In this document: positions 21,946-36,889 of the stretch, in pieces | Numbering within the stretch: the first letter of the stretch is position 1 | How the letters are laid out: each line of letters begins with the position of its first letter | Assembly: GCA_023238725.1 (NCBI GenBank) | Contig: CM041540.1 | Location: forward strand, 4,594,708 to 4,658,707 | DNA length: 64,000 nucleotides | Direction of reading: 5' to 3' | DNA from: Scortum barcoo | Taxonomy: Eukaryota > Chordata > Actinopteri > Centrarchiformes > Terapontidae | Program-made: the position numbers and the translations under genes | Notes under the pieces: model-generated | The model's input: only the letters and a program-made list of their open reading frames with translations | The model's database searches: none | What the model was told of the DNA's origin: nothing

Positions 21946-24369
21946 CTCTCTCTCCTCCTACCCGTGGAGCGCATCATTTCCCGATGGTGCAGAGGAGGCT
22001 ACAATTTGCACTCACACACAAAACAGCATGATGTCACTCTGTCACAGTTAGGAAGGCCGAAATGTGCCAGAGCTGTTTTTTTTTTTTTTTTAAGGAGGAG
22101 GAGGGGACGACATTTTTTTCCCCAATCACACTTAAAGAAGTCCTTAAAATGTCATATTTCAAATTGAATTGTCAAAAGTCGGGCAGGATGATTACGCATC
22201 CTTAATCTCACATTAATCAAACCTGGTGGGATGTGAGGTGGGAGAGAGCGGTGTGGCCCCCTTCTGCCGAGAAAACATGCTCTCCTATTTAAAATCTCAC
22301 CTGGGGAACAAAAGCGGCGCGTAATGACCAAACCCACATCGCTCCCGCCGACCGCACGTGGCAGCCTCCCCGCTCTGACTAATGAGCAGAGCTAAATGGG
22401 AGCTTTTCTTCGCCTCCTTTGTTTTCTTTGGTGCACGTTGCCATCCAGACCTGCTCGTTTTGACTATTTTTAGGGAGCTCTAACGTTTGCCGTCACGGGC
22501 AATGAGACAGGGCGCAGATTGGAGATGTGCATGTGTGCGTTTCGTGCATCTTTCACGGGGTTTTTTTTTTTCACATGCTCGCTGGTGATTTCAGTGACAG
22601 TAATTCTGATACTGGTGGTTAACTGTCTGCAGGTGGAGGGACATGCAGTTAGGGTTGGGCAGATATGTTCTGATCAACAAGTCCTCCTAAAAAATTTGAC
22701 AAAAGCCCTTTAAAATCACCAAAAATATCACAGGAACGATTCATGTGAGCGTCTGCCACCTCTATGGTTTTTAGGTCTGATGATAAAATACATGGTTAAA
22801 AGAACAAACAGGTTTCCACTGTCATACTCACATGTTATGTTAATCCAACAATCCACCACTCTGACTTCCTTGGTGAGAGGTTTTGCGGTCCTATAACGAT
22901 GCCACGAAAGACTGCATGTCAGGAAAATGTTAAAATTTGCTATTTTTATGAGTTTGAACCGAAAACAGATGCTGTAGCTTTTTTTCCGAGGAGGTCGGTT
23001 GAACTTGTTCCGAACTCTCACACTCGTTAAGTCCTCCGCTATGACGTAACCTCGAATTATTGGACACAATTCTTGTTTAACTCTGACTAAAGCAAATAAA
23101 ACTGTTGTGGTTATCCGACGTTAACCTTTACTGCTACACATGCATATAGCCCCATACAAGTAGAACCACTGTAGGTACAGAAAATGGACGAGAAGTGCAA
23201 AAATACAGTTTGGATAAAGCGTGAAGTGAAACATAAGCTATAACTCAGCTTCTGTAGATAGAGATGCAGTAGTTCCATCAGATGCATGCGAGATGGATGA
23301 AATAAAGTACACATCTGCTGTGTTGACTGGCCTCTAAGGGTATCAGGACCCATTGTTTTCCTGGTAAGCCTGAACATTGGAGACGTTCTCATATTAGCTT
23401 CCTGTATCATCGTGTGTGCTGAGGCTGCCAAATGACGCGACTCAACCGTGCCAAAAGCGTCACGTTTGATTCGGCCTTGTCAGTCGCGTTGGACCACCCG
23501 ACGTCCGGCGACGTCACAAAACACACAAAACGCGCGCGGTCATCGGCGTCCGAACCTGCTGGGGCGGCGGCTAAATTTGGAAACTCCCGATGACTTGATT
23601 GCATCTGATTATGTCTGTCATTTGCTGTGACCTTCCCCAAAGGAGCTGATCCAACCTCCGCGGGACAGATGACACGACATAATGGAATCGCATACCCCGC
23701 CATAGTCAAGTCTATTAAATTAGCAGTGGGGCGTCTGTTCTCCCTCCTTCGCCGCTCTCTCGTCTTTCACACCATATTTTATTGTGTTTTCTGCTAGAGG
23801 GCGGGCTCGGTGTTTGCATATTTATTCTCCGCTGTGGTTTTTAATAAGCTCGACTCATAACCACATGATTCTGGCACGGCCTTTTGTTGTCCATTCTGTT
23901 ATTATTTTCCGCCCGGCCCTCCCCTCCTTTGGGGTGGACTCGCAGATGAGCCGACAGATTGCCGTCGTTCTGGTGGAGATTGCGAGCGCCCGGGCAGGCA
24001 AGCCGGTTGTGATGGATTTTTATGTCATGGTAATTTCATAAGACCAAAAGGCTGCACCCGCACCCCACCCAGCTTCATTTTCAGCAGTGATCAGTGATTG
24101 TGAAGTTATGGGGAGTTGTTTTTTCGAGGCCAAGATGTATTTTATGAGCTGCGCCCGTTGCAAGTGGCTTGTGAAACTACTGACTTTCATTTTCATTTTT
24201 CATATGCTTCTCTGTGATTTCACTGGTAGGGATTCCAGAAACAAAGAAAAAAAACAACCCATGACTCTGCTCTGGGCTAGTGGGACCGGCCTGAAATATA
24301 GTGGTTTTATTACTTCCATGTCATTGGAGCGTGGATCCCCTTCCATTTTCAGGAACTAGGTGAAAGCAC

Positions 24370-24630
24370 TGGGTCAGGACGAGATAATGAGAGGAGTGCG
24401 AGAGCGTCGAATACGTAATGTTGTGAGGGGGTAAAGTGCGGAAAAGGGAAAGAGTGTCAGCTGGAGGAGGTGGTTGTGGTTGTGAGGGGGCACTGGCGCA
24501 GGTCCCTCTGAGATATAATTATGCGTCTCTCTTTAATTAACACTTGTGCTTATCTGGTAGTCATTAAGATTAGGAATTAGCAACGGGGAAACGCCAGGGA
24601 GCTGCAGAGAACAAAGATGATAATTCCTCT
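24370..24630. other. Candidate conserved non-coding element
   Basis: Unique, non-repetitive sequence of mixed composition with homeodomain-type motifs (TTTAATTAACACTTG, TCATTAAGATTAGG, GGAATTAGCAACG). The texture resembles vertebrate developmental enhancers, but this is inference from sequence look alone. Confidence 0.25.
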
Positions 24631-27600
24631 TCATTCATTTTTTAATACCCGTCGCGCAGGTCTGCATGTTTGATCTGATCGGTCTGTGTGGCCGCGATAA
24701 AATGTCTTCCAGACATTCAGACCTGTGGCCACGCTGCCACGGTGCGACTGATATCGACACTTTTTTTTCACACCTTTATAGATGTTGCATGCACGGCTTA
24801 TCAGGAAATTGGCATGAAACGACATGATCCTGAATGCAGCTGACATAAAGAGTGTTATTATGAATTATATCGCGACTGACACTGTCTTTTACTAGCAACA
24901 TTTAAGAGCTTAATACATTTTACAATTATTTATTGGCCAATATATACATATTTTTTAATACAAACACGTAAAATGAACAAATAAGAAACATATAAGCAGT
25001 TTGTATTGTGCCTAAATATCTACAAGTGGGAAATTTTTTAATTGTCTTTAGCTGACAAAAAAACAGAATATACACAGAAGATGTAACTCTGACTACAGTA
25101 GACTGGTAAAAAGTGAAATATTAAAAAATAAAATACTGTGGACCTCATATATCTGTCGCCCTAATCTCAGTTGATCTATTAACCTGGTCTAGGATAAATG
25201 AGCATTTTAGAAACAAAAAATAACGATAGACAAATTAAAAATTTTGAAAATTATACATAAGGTGATATTAGTATAGACGGGAGCATATCTATGTTCAAGG
25301 TCTGATGTTCCCTGCATCCTAAGTTGGTCTTAATTTCTTTCGGTACAGGACACTTTGTCATGTTCCCATTATGTGCCATATAAATGTGTGGGACATCTGA
25401 CTCCACAAAGGCACCTCTATTGTATTAGCGCTGCATTTGAGACATAGTTAGCCAAAGCACCATTTTTTTCTAAAAGATGAATCCCTGGTGATTTCCCAAC
25501 AAACCTCAGAGACTCTCGTTCTGACCTTTGAGCCGGAGAACATTATTTCTGCTGCACAGTAATGAGAACATTTTACCCATTTCCTCAAACTGTGACTGTT
25601 TGCTGTGTGTTTGCTAAAGTTAGACTGTACAATAAGACAAACTGACATATGTAGAGTCATATTTCTCAGCTAATTTTTGAGATATTATACCTGATGATAC
25701 AGTGCTTTAGAGGATATCATCTCTGTTGCATCTGCATCTTTCTGCTGATTTTTGTGTTTTCAATATTGTGGTTTTTAAATCAGGCATTGGGTACAAATAG
25801 GCTGTACTTTGCTCTGTTTGTACACATATTTGTCACATATGTGCACTATCTTCATCTTTCTCGCTGTTTCTAACCCCATTTTCCTCTCTTTTTTTTTTTT
25901 TTTTTTTTACTTTTCACACCCTCACCGTGGCCCCGTTGAGGGACTTGCGTGCAGTCAGCTCCATCTGTTGACCCTTGACCCAGGCTAAGGGTGCGAAGCC
26001 GGTGCAACAGGTGGCCGTTCGGTACAGAGGTTAACTGTGTTTGACGAGTTCGTGCTACGCTCGCACCTCGGCAGCTGAGGGGAGGGAATCAATGGGAGCG
26101 ACTCTGTGGTGTCAAAATGACCTCATTGTGCAGTCATACAATTAGGAATATATTTGGAAAACGCAACGCAACATCCAAGTGATGCCAGCGTGAGATTAGA
26201 TGGCACACATCCTGAGAGTCTGGACGGGCTCCTTTGATGTCGAAACAGTTTGCGTGACAGCGGCTGTCAGAACATATTGTGTTATTTGATGTTTTCTGTC
26301 AGCCGTACACAAAGTTAATTCAGCAGATAGATCCTTCGGGGACTCGTGAAGCACCATCAGCCGTGACGCTACCTCTGCTTCAATTTGAGTTTAAGCGATC
26401 ACTTTAGATATGCTCTATATTTTGTGCTGTTTTCTTCAATTCAGGTGGTGGTGTTAACAGTCTCACAGGATGCCTCAAAGGGTCAGTTCAACCCAAATTG
26501 CAAAAATCACAAGACTTACTGTAGATCAGATGCTGTTTGGCCGTGCAGAAAGTTTGGTTTTACTTTTGATTTCTGCTCACAGAGGGTATTTCTCTGGATT
26601 TTTCACTTCTGCTGCACTTCACAAGAGTAAACTAATCAGTTATTAGTCATCGCTTATTGCTAATGTTGTTATGTTTTGCTCTTTTCTTTGTTTTAAACGG
26701 TCACGGCACCCAAATTACACAAAGACATATTCTCTACTAAGCCTATAATTGAGATGTTGTTGTACCATTTATATCATGGTACAGTATTTAAATAGTGTGG
26801 TTGTTTGTGTGTAGTTGCACAGGAGTTTTGCATCTCGTGTTGATTATTTAATCGGCTGCAGCAGTCAAAACTCACATTTAGTTTTTGTATCTGCAAATAG
26901 TTTGTTATTAACTTGAATAATGTCATCTTATACATTACAGCTGCGCCTTGATTTACATTCAATGTCCTTAATGCAGTTAGGCTTTCTGTCACAGAGCGGC
27001 TGCAAAGTTTGCCTTTTTAAGCCAGAACATACTTGTCTTTTCTGAACGTTTTCTGACCTTAACCAACTGTTTTATTTGACTAACAGTAAAAACACAATAT
27101 ATGTGTGTTTATAACCACAATCTTTCCATACTGTATGCCTTTAAAATCACAACCTGACTCCCTCTGAGGTGGCATCAGAAACTCAGAGATGGATATCTCC
27201 AAACCTTGGCTCATCAAACCAAAACTCTCTCCGTGGCTAGAAACCTGTGGACGTTTAGCAGAAGTGAAGTGAAAGCAAAGTGTTTCAAAATCAAAAGTGA
27301 GACCTCCTGTGATGCTGAGTTCTGCGATGCTGCAAGTTTTAAATCGGCAGTTTGCTTTTGCGGTTAAAAACCACACAGTATCTCGTCAGCTATACAGTAT
27401 GTTTTCTTCCCTGTCAGGTGTCCCTTGGTTTCCGTTATCGCGCCGTACACTCTTGTTGCACTGGCCCTGTGGTTGTTCTTTCACACCTTGAAGCACAAGC
27501 AATTTTTGGTGGCAGCTCTACAGCTCACAGGACTCGTGTTTGTGCTCCAGAAAACAATCCAATTGTGATGTCCAGCTGGACTGAAGAGCCACTCGAATTC

Positions 27601-27656
27601 TTTGAAATCAGCAACTGGTATCAACGACTTCTGTGAAAAACGCGATTATGACTAAA

Positions 27657-27715
27657 AGCTATTGACCGGTTTTGCAACTCACACATTATTATGTGAGTCA
27701 AGCTATTGACCGGTT
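27657..27715. repeat. Short direct repeat flanking a small hairpin
   Basis: AGCTATTGACCGGTT occurs at 27657-27671 and again at 27701-27715. Between them ACTCACA and TGTGAGT can pair as a 7-bp stem. Possible footprint of a small insertion; origin unknown. Confidence 0.5.
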
Positions 27716-27820
27716 GTGAAATGTTTTCTGAAATACTGATGTAATTCTTGGACAGGGAATGAGGATGTTGGCCTAAAAAGACTCACATCCTCTGACACTC
27801 ATTTATTGAGTCAGAGATAG

Positions 27821-27848
27821 TTTTTTTTTTTTTTTTTTTTTTTTTTTT
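27821..27848. repeat. T28 homopolymer tract
   Basis: 28 consecutive T residues, four bases after an imperfect hairpin at 27790-27816. Could be the reverse of a poly(A) tail, but no retrocopy was recognised beside it. Confidence 0.7.
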
Positions 27849-30800
27849 GTCTGTCTGGGACTTTTTATGATTGCTTTTTGAAGCCTTGGCCAATACACAA
27901 GAAGAAATAGTGTTGCTCTCTCGTGTTTTCTTCTCATCTCGTCAAAGAAGGGAATTTTCTAGCTTGCGTCATAAAAAATATTAGCGACTGATTTCCCTCT
28001 TGAGTTTAATGATTCATTAAATCAATTGTTAGAAAACAAATATGCAGCGCGGGATGCAATCATATCACTTCGACGACAAGTTTGGTTTGGTTACTCATTA
28101 CTACCCGGCCCTCGTGCTGTTGAATAATGCAGAGGGGTAGATGACTGACATTGTTCCAGCACCATGTGAGTTGTTTTTAAAAGCAGCAGGCATCAATCAG
28201 AAACCCACCACCACCACCCCCTTGTGCTTATTATCATCCTCCCCCTGCTATTATATCACGCTCCTACCACACACTCCTGGAGTTAAAGCTGTTTAGGTGG
28301 CGAGAAATGCATTTTGAGTCGGAGGCCGTGAGTGCCTCTCTGCTGAACTGTACTTCAGGATGAATGAAAGTGACAGACGCTTATCTCTCCACTGATTTCT
28401 GTCCTCCAGACTATCCCCCCCCAACACACACACACACTTCCCTTAAGAGTCAAAGTGAAATTTGACAGTTCCTGTGTGTACATTTTTGTGTGGGGAGATA
28501 AAAGCTGTATTGAAAATGTGGCCATCCGGTGCATCATATAAAATTTTTCTTAGACATAATTGTGCAGACGGCGTCGAAACTTTAGTCGGTCTTTTTTGGT
28601 GGCAGGTTGAAAGACGTCAGCTTCATATAGCCTACAGATACTGATAAAAACTAAGAGTCATTGGTAGCTCCCACACACTCAGTGTTTGTCTTACATTATA
28701 GTAAAAAGGGGGCGTTTAGTGTGGCTAAATTTTTTATACCTACATTTTTACACCGGTGATATCCGTGGTTGGAGGCGTTATGTTTGTTAGGTCGTCCATC
28801 CATCCAGTTCTTGTGCTGATTAAACTTTGGTCATCAAATGTCAAAATACATAAACTAATTAATTTGATTTGGACCCCAAAGTACTCGTATGATTCCACCC
28901 TCCTCACTTCTTCTTCCTCCGTGGATGACAACCAGGACAATAACATGTCCACCACACACTCATTGATTTTCCAGATATTGATCTTCAGGTGACTGTTTTT
29001 GCACTGTGTGACGAAGCTTTCTGTCAGTCCTCTGTGCTCCGCTGTAAAAATAGAGTTTTAGTTAAGACAGTGTGTCTGGAATCACACATGTCAGCACAGT
29101 GATCTTTACACCTTTCCAGGCCCCCGATGTGTGATCAAATAATGTCAGTTGTTCCTGTTCAGTATGTTAAAGTGAAAAAATAATTGTCAGGTCATATAGG
29201 TTATGTTGTGCTGAAAAAAAATACTGAACATTGTTATGGTTAATATTTTTCAAAGGCAAAATCAAAAGCATTTACAGTAATGTGCTGTTTGCGATTTAAA
29301 CGCTCAGTTCCTTGCAGATTCATTTTGTTGTAAAGTTTTTATTCTTGCTGGACGATGGAAAATACTGCAGGATGCTGGGCTAACTGTATTAGCACTGATT
29401 GCCACTCTCACCATTTGAACACCCTCTGAGTTACAGTATTGGCACTGTTGTGCTCTTCTCTTCAAGTACCCACATCTTTTGCTTCAGTAAAATTAACAGT
29501 ATTAAAGTGTAGATAAACTTTAATACATGCATTCAAAATGTGTATGATTGTAGACCTAACCTTAGCGCTCTTTACCTCTGACAGTGGTTCAATCATAATT
29601 TATGGTGTACTTAACATACAGAGTAACTGCAGTGTCCTCAAATCACAGATTGGTCCATTTGAAGAGCAAAAAGCAGACAGTGTTGTCCTCCCAGCTGGTT
29701 AACTAATTGAAGCAATCGTGCCGTTCACACAGTCGGATTATCAAAACTTCATTCCCCTGGAGAAAATTAATGGAACTAAGGTTGCTGCAGGAAATAAATA
29801 AAAGTTAAAGAGCTTCCGTCTGGTAATTACTGCACTGTTTCTTAGCAACAATTTCACATCTCTTTGTCTTTTGTGGTTTTTTTTTTGCAACAGACATTTA
29901 TTGGGTTGTCTTTTTCTGCATGCACTTCAAATATTACATCCATTTTTCTTGCTGAACACGCGGGGAAGGAAAAAAAGCCCATCTTCGTCCTCCTGCTGCA
30001 CCCGTCTCCGTCCTGCCGTTCTGATAAACTGACATGTCTTCTTGTCTCCAGTAGACCTGGTTTCCTGTAAATTTTTATGAGCGCTTCCTAAAGAAACAGG
30101 AAGTCTTTTATGTCGCTCTGCTTCGCCCGGAGTCTTTTTATCTTTTCGCTTGCGGTGACGCAGACTTGTTTTCGGTTGACCTCAGCTTGTTTGTAGCTTT
30201 GTGTCGACGCCTTCCTGCGGGGCTGCCTGTCGGCGTGTCACATTTCTGCTCAATGTGAACGCTGACCGTTAGTCACTGTCTCCCGGCAGCCTCGATAAGC
30301 ACAGATTACCACAAACTATAACATGATTACTTGGCTTCCTCTAGCCTGTCCCAGGGAGTGATTAAGGGCTTTGCTAGAACCTACAAGAAAAGGTTTTTCA
30401 CATTTTTTTTCTTTTTTTACACTTGTGCATATTTAGACGGTATCCGATACAGATATGAACTTTTTCACTGACAGAAAACCAGTCCAACCAAAGGGCAATA
30501 ACATCTTTTGTGTACTTTTATTTGGCTGCAAATGAAGTGTGGAGGAGCTGCAATAAGTTGTGTTTTATAAAGGAATCAAAAAGAGATCAAGAGCTGAGCT
30601 TTAGCATTTCTTGCAGTTGATGATTATTCCATAAAAAAATTTAGAAAATAAAACAAAAACACCTCGCATATGATGATGATGATGTCTTTAAGCTGGAGGC
30701 CGGTGGTGGTTCATCTCTGCAGGCTTACCAAGAGCATGTAATTTGTCAGCCGGCACCGAATTGTGTAAGTCTTGTGTAATACTTACAAGTTATTTGCCAA

Positions 30801-33800
30801 GATGGGCCTCTAAATGCTGTATACAGTGTCCTCTCCAAGCTCACAGACTAAAAGTCCAGCTGTTTGAGTAACTGGGATTATGCACAGTTTTTATTTTACT
30901 CTTCTCTCTTCACACTTCTGGTTTACTGCTCTCCTTCTGACCAGCACAAGCACCAGTTGATCTCCCTGAAATCGCAGCAACTTCTAGACAGCGGTGTTCA
31001 TTTTACTAGTCATTCAGCAGCAGGTTAAACAGCAATTCTGATATATGATTCATTCAGAAGTTATTTGGAAATATGGGGCCCACGTCTCCTGGAAATATCC
31101 CTGCAGAGTTACGGTGCCACTCTGGAATCAAAGATACAAGTCCGTGCAGGCTCTCAGAGAGAAACTGAAATCTTGACAGTGGCGTGATCAGACTGTTTGA
31201 TGTGTCGATAAGACTCCCTTGAAAGCAGAACTGATACTTGGGTGTAAAAAGTAAATTAAACTGAATCGAACAGCTTTCAACTGCACCTCTCTGTCCTCAT
31301 TCAGCAAATGGGAGGTTTGCTGAAGTCAATGTGAGCTGCACTTTAAAGCCCTGAAATGTTAATAGGTGAACTTTTGAGCTTAGTTTATGTTATATAAATA
31401 TCTGTGTTTTTGACTATTAAAAGTGGCATTTTCCACCATTTTTAAAAATGTTTACAGGTCTATATTATTAATCATCACTCTGTGGAATTGTATTAGGACA
31501 ATATTATAATATTGTTTTATTGTTCTACAGCATTATGTTTAATTTATGATGGCTAGTGTATGATAGTTTAACACAATTCATCAGACTGAACCTCATTTTT
31601 TTATTTTTTACTTTTATTCAGAAATTATTTAACCAATGAGATGAAAAATCGGCTTTACATAACATGTAACTTTAACCGTTTTATTAGGACGTCTTCCTAC
31701 ATTTCTCATGTACATATGCATATTTTTGAGAAAATACTAATATTGTGTTAAGTTCAGGACATTTGTCATGTGTGAAGAAATTACAGTCACAGCTCCCTCT
31801 AAAAGTTGTCATATGATTGGTATAAAAAGAAGAAAGTCATGCAAGTAAAAGTAAAAAATGAGAGGCAGAGACATAAAATAGCGCTGTTAATTCAGGACTG
31901 AAATATAATGTATACATAAAACAAAATAACTACTGCGGAAAGGCAGGTAATTTCAGACAGATCCTTCAGATAAAATTTAATAGCCGAATGATTCATGTCT
32001 TAATAAAGGCTCCTTTTTTTATACCACAGTCACACCCACGAGTCGCCGGAGAGCGGAGGGTTACGAGGAAAGAAAGGCAGGGTGGGTGTAAAAACGAGTA
32101 AACATCGGATGGAGGAAGGCCTCCCGACCGCACGTCCGAGTCCAACGTGTTCGTGTTACAGGCAGCTACAACAACTGCACGCCATTACAGCATCTAATTA
32201 ATGAGGGCTGAGCGCGGGATCAGTTTCTGGCTGTTCCCAGGTGGTGGTGGGAAATTAGGCTCCTCGCTTTGGGGAGAGCCATCTGGTGCCACGGTGACAG
32301 AAAATAGGCCGATGACAGGGAGCACTCTGAGTAATGCAGTTTGAGGGAATACCCCTTGTGATTAAGACCCACACTTCTGCTAAACTTGGACTCGAACGCA
32401 TCCTCCCCCACCGTGTTCCCCTTTGTCTTCCGACTCTGCCACTTAATCCTGACTTGACAAGTGCGAACGCCAACTCGCTGAGCTCACAATAACAAAAGGG
32501 AGTACCATTTTTTTATATATATATATTATTGTTTTTAAAGCCCACAGTTACATAAGCTGTTTTTTTTTTTCAATGACTGCTCATTGAGAAGCAACGACAG
32601 CAACACAGTCCCGCTACACTAGTCTTGACACTCGGAGTCGCCGCAACTTGACTCATGTGAAGATGCAGCAATTTCGCTCAATGCCGTCGTGTAGGCAGGA
32701 ACGCTTCCTCCCACCGACATGAAGCATTTCATAACGATTACAAGACAGACGTTGAAAAGAGAGAGCTACGAGGAGAACTTCTGCTCCGTGCAATCAGATC
32801 AGGGCACGGTTGCTGCCCTCACCGGCTCCCCTCGGCGACTTCTCCTCAAACCTTTGCCTGCTTCTCATGCGGACGATATTTAATTACACATTTAATGCCT
32901 GATCTCTTTCCCTCCTTCTTTAATAACTGCTGTGTTCTCTCTGAATGAGGACAGCTCTGTTACATTTTAAAGTGAAAAAAAAATGACAGTTTGCAGTTGC
33001 CATGAGGCGAAATTGTAATAAGAAATGTTAAATGTATGCAGCTAAATCTGGCATTTTTGTGTGGGAGATTGGTTTGAAGTAGCAGGGTTCTCCGTTTTCA
33101 TAGGAAGTGATGGTATTTGGTGACTGGGAAGTGGGGGGGGGATTGCATACAGCTTATGAATATGTGGTTACTCATCTAAAATGGCTCCAGAAATATACCT
33201 GGCTGCATTAGCTTTCCCGAGGCGATGCCATTTTCTCTTTAAATGTATGAACCTGTGAAAACGCTCTCTCTGACCTGTTACCACTCGACATGTCGCGCCG
33301 AGGCGTTTGGACGGAGCGCTGGAGGAGATAAACGGCTAATTTGGGTGTTTATGTGTAGGTTATTGATCAGGCTCGGACGGACTGTTTATACGGAGAGAAG
33401 GAGAAGTCATGAGGGTAACAACTGAGGATTATGAAATCAATAGGCAGCAGGATTCTCTGAGAGAAAATGCAAACAAGAAGTGCCACTCCACCCCCACTGA
33501 GACCCTTTTTTTGTGAAGTTGAAAGTGAAACTGAACAATTGATTGGACAGAATGTTAATTTATGTAAAGCAAATATTTTCCCACCCATCACTGCCAAGCT
33601 CGGCTCCTCTGTTTACATAGTTTCCCCTAATACATGTGTACACCTGTAGCTTGGACGCCATATTAAAACAATAACAAGTCGTTTTCTTTTTTTTTTTAAT
33701 GTTCCTCGCCGTGCCACCTGTCTGGTTGAACCAGCTTTGCGTCATCCTCTGGCCCGCTGGCCGCTACGTGACAGACAAGTTGAGGCACAGCGGGACGCAG

Positions 33801-34249
33801 ACGGGTTGCATCACGGCTCTGGTTTTACCAAATCCTCATTCATTGCCAATAACCAGCTTAGTGCGGGCATGCAGGGTGACACACACTCACACACACTCAC
33901 AGGTGTCTGGGCACTTGTTCGTGTTTGTATTACTGCACCTGTGGGAGTGTTCGGTGATACAACGAATGTTTTACTCCTCTCTGAACTCACCCAAAGGAGG
34001 GATGATTTGCAAAAATATCCATCGCTCTGAAAGTTTGTACAGTTTGTACACTCTGTCTTGGGAATCAAATAAATACAGGTGGGTGGACTATGGGTGTGTA
34101 AGGGAAATTATTTGCTTTTTTTTTATGTGTTTCTGTAAAATATTTGACGATAAATTGTTATTAGATGTCTTAAAACCCTCAAAACCACCCAGTATATATA
34201 AAGTCAATAAGTAGATATTCCTTGCTTCACAAAGACAGAAGTGTAAAAG

Positions 34250-34276
34250 CACACACACACACAGACACACACACAG
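34250..34276. repeat. CA microsatellite
   Basis: Run of CA units interrupted by one G. Minor low-complexity tract of the intron. Confidence 0.7.
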
Positions 34277-34816
34277 ACTGAGGCTGTGAGCGAACAATGC
34301 TGCTTTGTCACTCACCTGTTGATGCCGCAAAACAAAGAAAGCTTGTGTAACTTACAGTATCTGGTCTCTGTCTTCACAAAGGCAGCCTCGTAACATTATC
34401 GTCCTTTCATAACGTGTTAATGTAACCACAGCGTGTCGTTAAGTGCAGGTGTAGGTATTCATGCATGTCGCGCAATGCCAAGATTATTCACCCAAAAGAA
34501 CTCACTCACCCGTGCTAATGCACACCTACACAGCCGCATGATACCGCGTCGCACATTTAAAGTAGATAATCCTCAGGCTTCACGGCAGCAGATTTTTTTT
34601 TTCCCACACTCCCAAAACAGACTCTCAATCTCATCAGTACCCACAATCCATCATAATGTCTCAGAGGCTGCCTGGTACCGTCATCAAAATACAGTTTGTG
34701 TTTTTTTTTCTCTTCTGGCTTGTTTTTTCGCCCGTGAATGCATCATCAAGGGGGGACGGCGGGGTGGTGGTGGTGGTGGTGGCAGCATCTCTCTCCCTCC
34801 CTGACCCAAGCATTTT

Positions 34817-34844
34817 GCTCGGCGAAAGCTCGGCGAAAGCTCGG
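34817..34844. repeat. Short tandem repeat, 11-bp unit
   Basis: GCTCGGCGAAA appears twice in tandem followed by GCTCGG. Just downstream of a (GTG)n tract at about 34763-34782. Confidence 0.7.
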
Positions 34845-36889
34845 TTTCAGCGTGTGAGTCAGACTGAGTCAATGTGAGTGTGCATAAAATGTAGCATCAG
34901 AAAATTATGAATATGTATAAGCATATGGACACATTTAGTCAACAATATTTGGTGTTTTTTTTTTTAATTGATTGATAAATTAATCCACTAATTGAAGCTC
35001 CTTTTTGCACATCTTCATTCCTCAACTCTTTGATAAAACATCCTCCATCTACTTTGCTTCTCTTTATCTTCACTAGCTGATTGTTGTAAATGAAATTAGG
35101 CATAATGGTTTATGATTCAATACATCAGTGTGCTTAATAGTTAGCTCGGGGGCCCTTCGTGTATCATACACGCGGTCGGTAGCGAATCATGCTGCTGGGT
35201 TTTAGAAATGTGAATGCATTTTTTTTGTCTTCTGTTCCAGACGTCGCTTGGCATGCACTCCGGTTTAAGTCACTGTGTCTCCGTCTGGTTCTGTAAAATG
35301 CTCACATGAAGCCACATTAATTGTTTTTCGTTGCAGCTTGTTTATAAAGTCGACACGGCGAACTTGTTAGCAAAAAGTCGCTCAGTTTGCTCATCCAAGC
35401 GACGCCGAGGAGAATCGGCGGTCAATTCGGAGTCGTGCTTCTCTGCGCCTGATGAATGCTATTCACACTCTTTTTTAGCACTGTTTTGCCCCCCAATGAG
35501 CTCCAAGGGGAAACATCTGCCTCTGCAAAATGCCCCTTTACGTTCAGCTCATCACTAAATTTGTCTGTTTGCTGCTCGGTGTCGGTTACGGTGGGTTTCG
35601 TCAGAGCTTTTACGCTGAAAACTGCGCCGTGCTAAAAGATTAAAGTGCACCTTTCACATTCAACCCACTGTTATTGTAAGAATATTGACTTTGTGCAGCC
35701 CGAGCATATAGCTTCTTTGATTCAGCTGTTTGCAGACAACGTGCAAACTCACAATCACCTCAAACACAGTCAAGTTCTGGCTCCACGGCGCTGTCAGCTC
35801 GTCTCTAAACAAAGATGCACCTGACTTCGTCTCCATGGCAACTGAGCAAACTCGAGAGATGTGGATGAAAATTTCCATATGTTAAGAATGAAAAATATAA
35901 ATTACATGCAAAGATTTTATTTCTTTTTGTTTGTTTGAACGACTCCAGCAGTGCACAACTCAAGCAAGTTTTAGGAGTCTGTTTATTGGTTTTCATACCA
36001 CACAGATGTGAAACAAATGGGTTTTTGGGAACAGTAAGAAAAATAAGCATCCAAAAATGCTAAAAAATGTACGGCAAACTTTGAGGTATGCATAAGATGT
36101 GGCAAAGCAGCTGAAATAAACTGGGATCATCCTTTAAAGAGAGGATTTTATGTGTGATTGATGGAGACGAAGGAGAAAATGATATTCATTAAACTGGTAA
36201 ACTCCCACTGTTAGCGCTTAACATCTCATTTCATAAGTCGCTGCAGACTTTGACATCTTAGGGTGACTCAAGATCATTTCCTTTAAGAGTTTTTTTTTTT
36301 TTTTAAGTGTGAACAGTCGACAGTTGTCCTCTTTCTTTCTCTGCTGGAAGTCGAAGGCTGTGAAATTGCCCAGGAAACATCAATCATGCCTTCATTTCCC
36401 AGGCTACCCCAAACACCCACCCCTACCCCCGCCTCTGGTCGACTCTCCGGCTTTTTCTGTCCCGGCTGTTCTTACGCCGCTATCATCTCGAGTGCCTCCT
36501 CCGCCGCATAAATCCCCTGCATCCTCACGGAGGAAGGAGGGCGAAGCCTGATAGAGTGCCTCGATAGAAGTTCTCTTTACAGTAGGAAGGATCGGGCTCA
36601 TCCACGTTTTAGTGCAACTCAGCGCTGATATATTTATGTGCTTAGAAAACCTCATTCCAGAGGTTAGCCAGTGTTGCCGAGCAGAGATATGTGACAGATA
36701 ACTGAGATTTCGCCTGCTGGGAGATGGATTGGATGTTAGATTTTCATTTTATTTATTTATTTTTTTAAAGCCCCCAATTGGGAAAAGCTTTGAGAGGTAC
36801 ATCAGGCTATAAATGTTGTAGTAAAGTGACAGTAAATTAATGTCCAATGCTGTGTATCCAATGTGGTCCTTAAAAATACTACTGAAACA

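Noticed and set aside
27790..27848. Hairpin followed by T run resembling an intrinsic terminator
   Set aside because: The window is eukaryotic nuclear DNA; poly(T) tracts are common here (also near 792-809, 25890-25910 and 49541-49556) and no upstream RNA gene is seen.
34311..34330. CTCACCTGTTGATGCCGC resembles the reverse of the cry1 exon 1 end
   Set aside because: The match is about 16 bases without flanking similarity, so a second cryptochrome exon is not supported.
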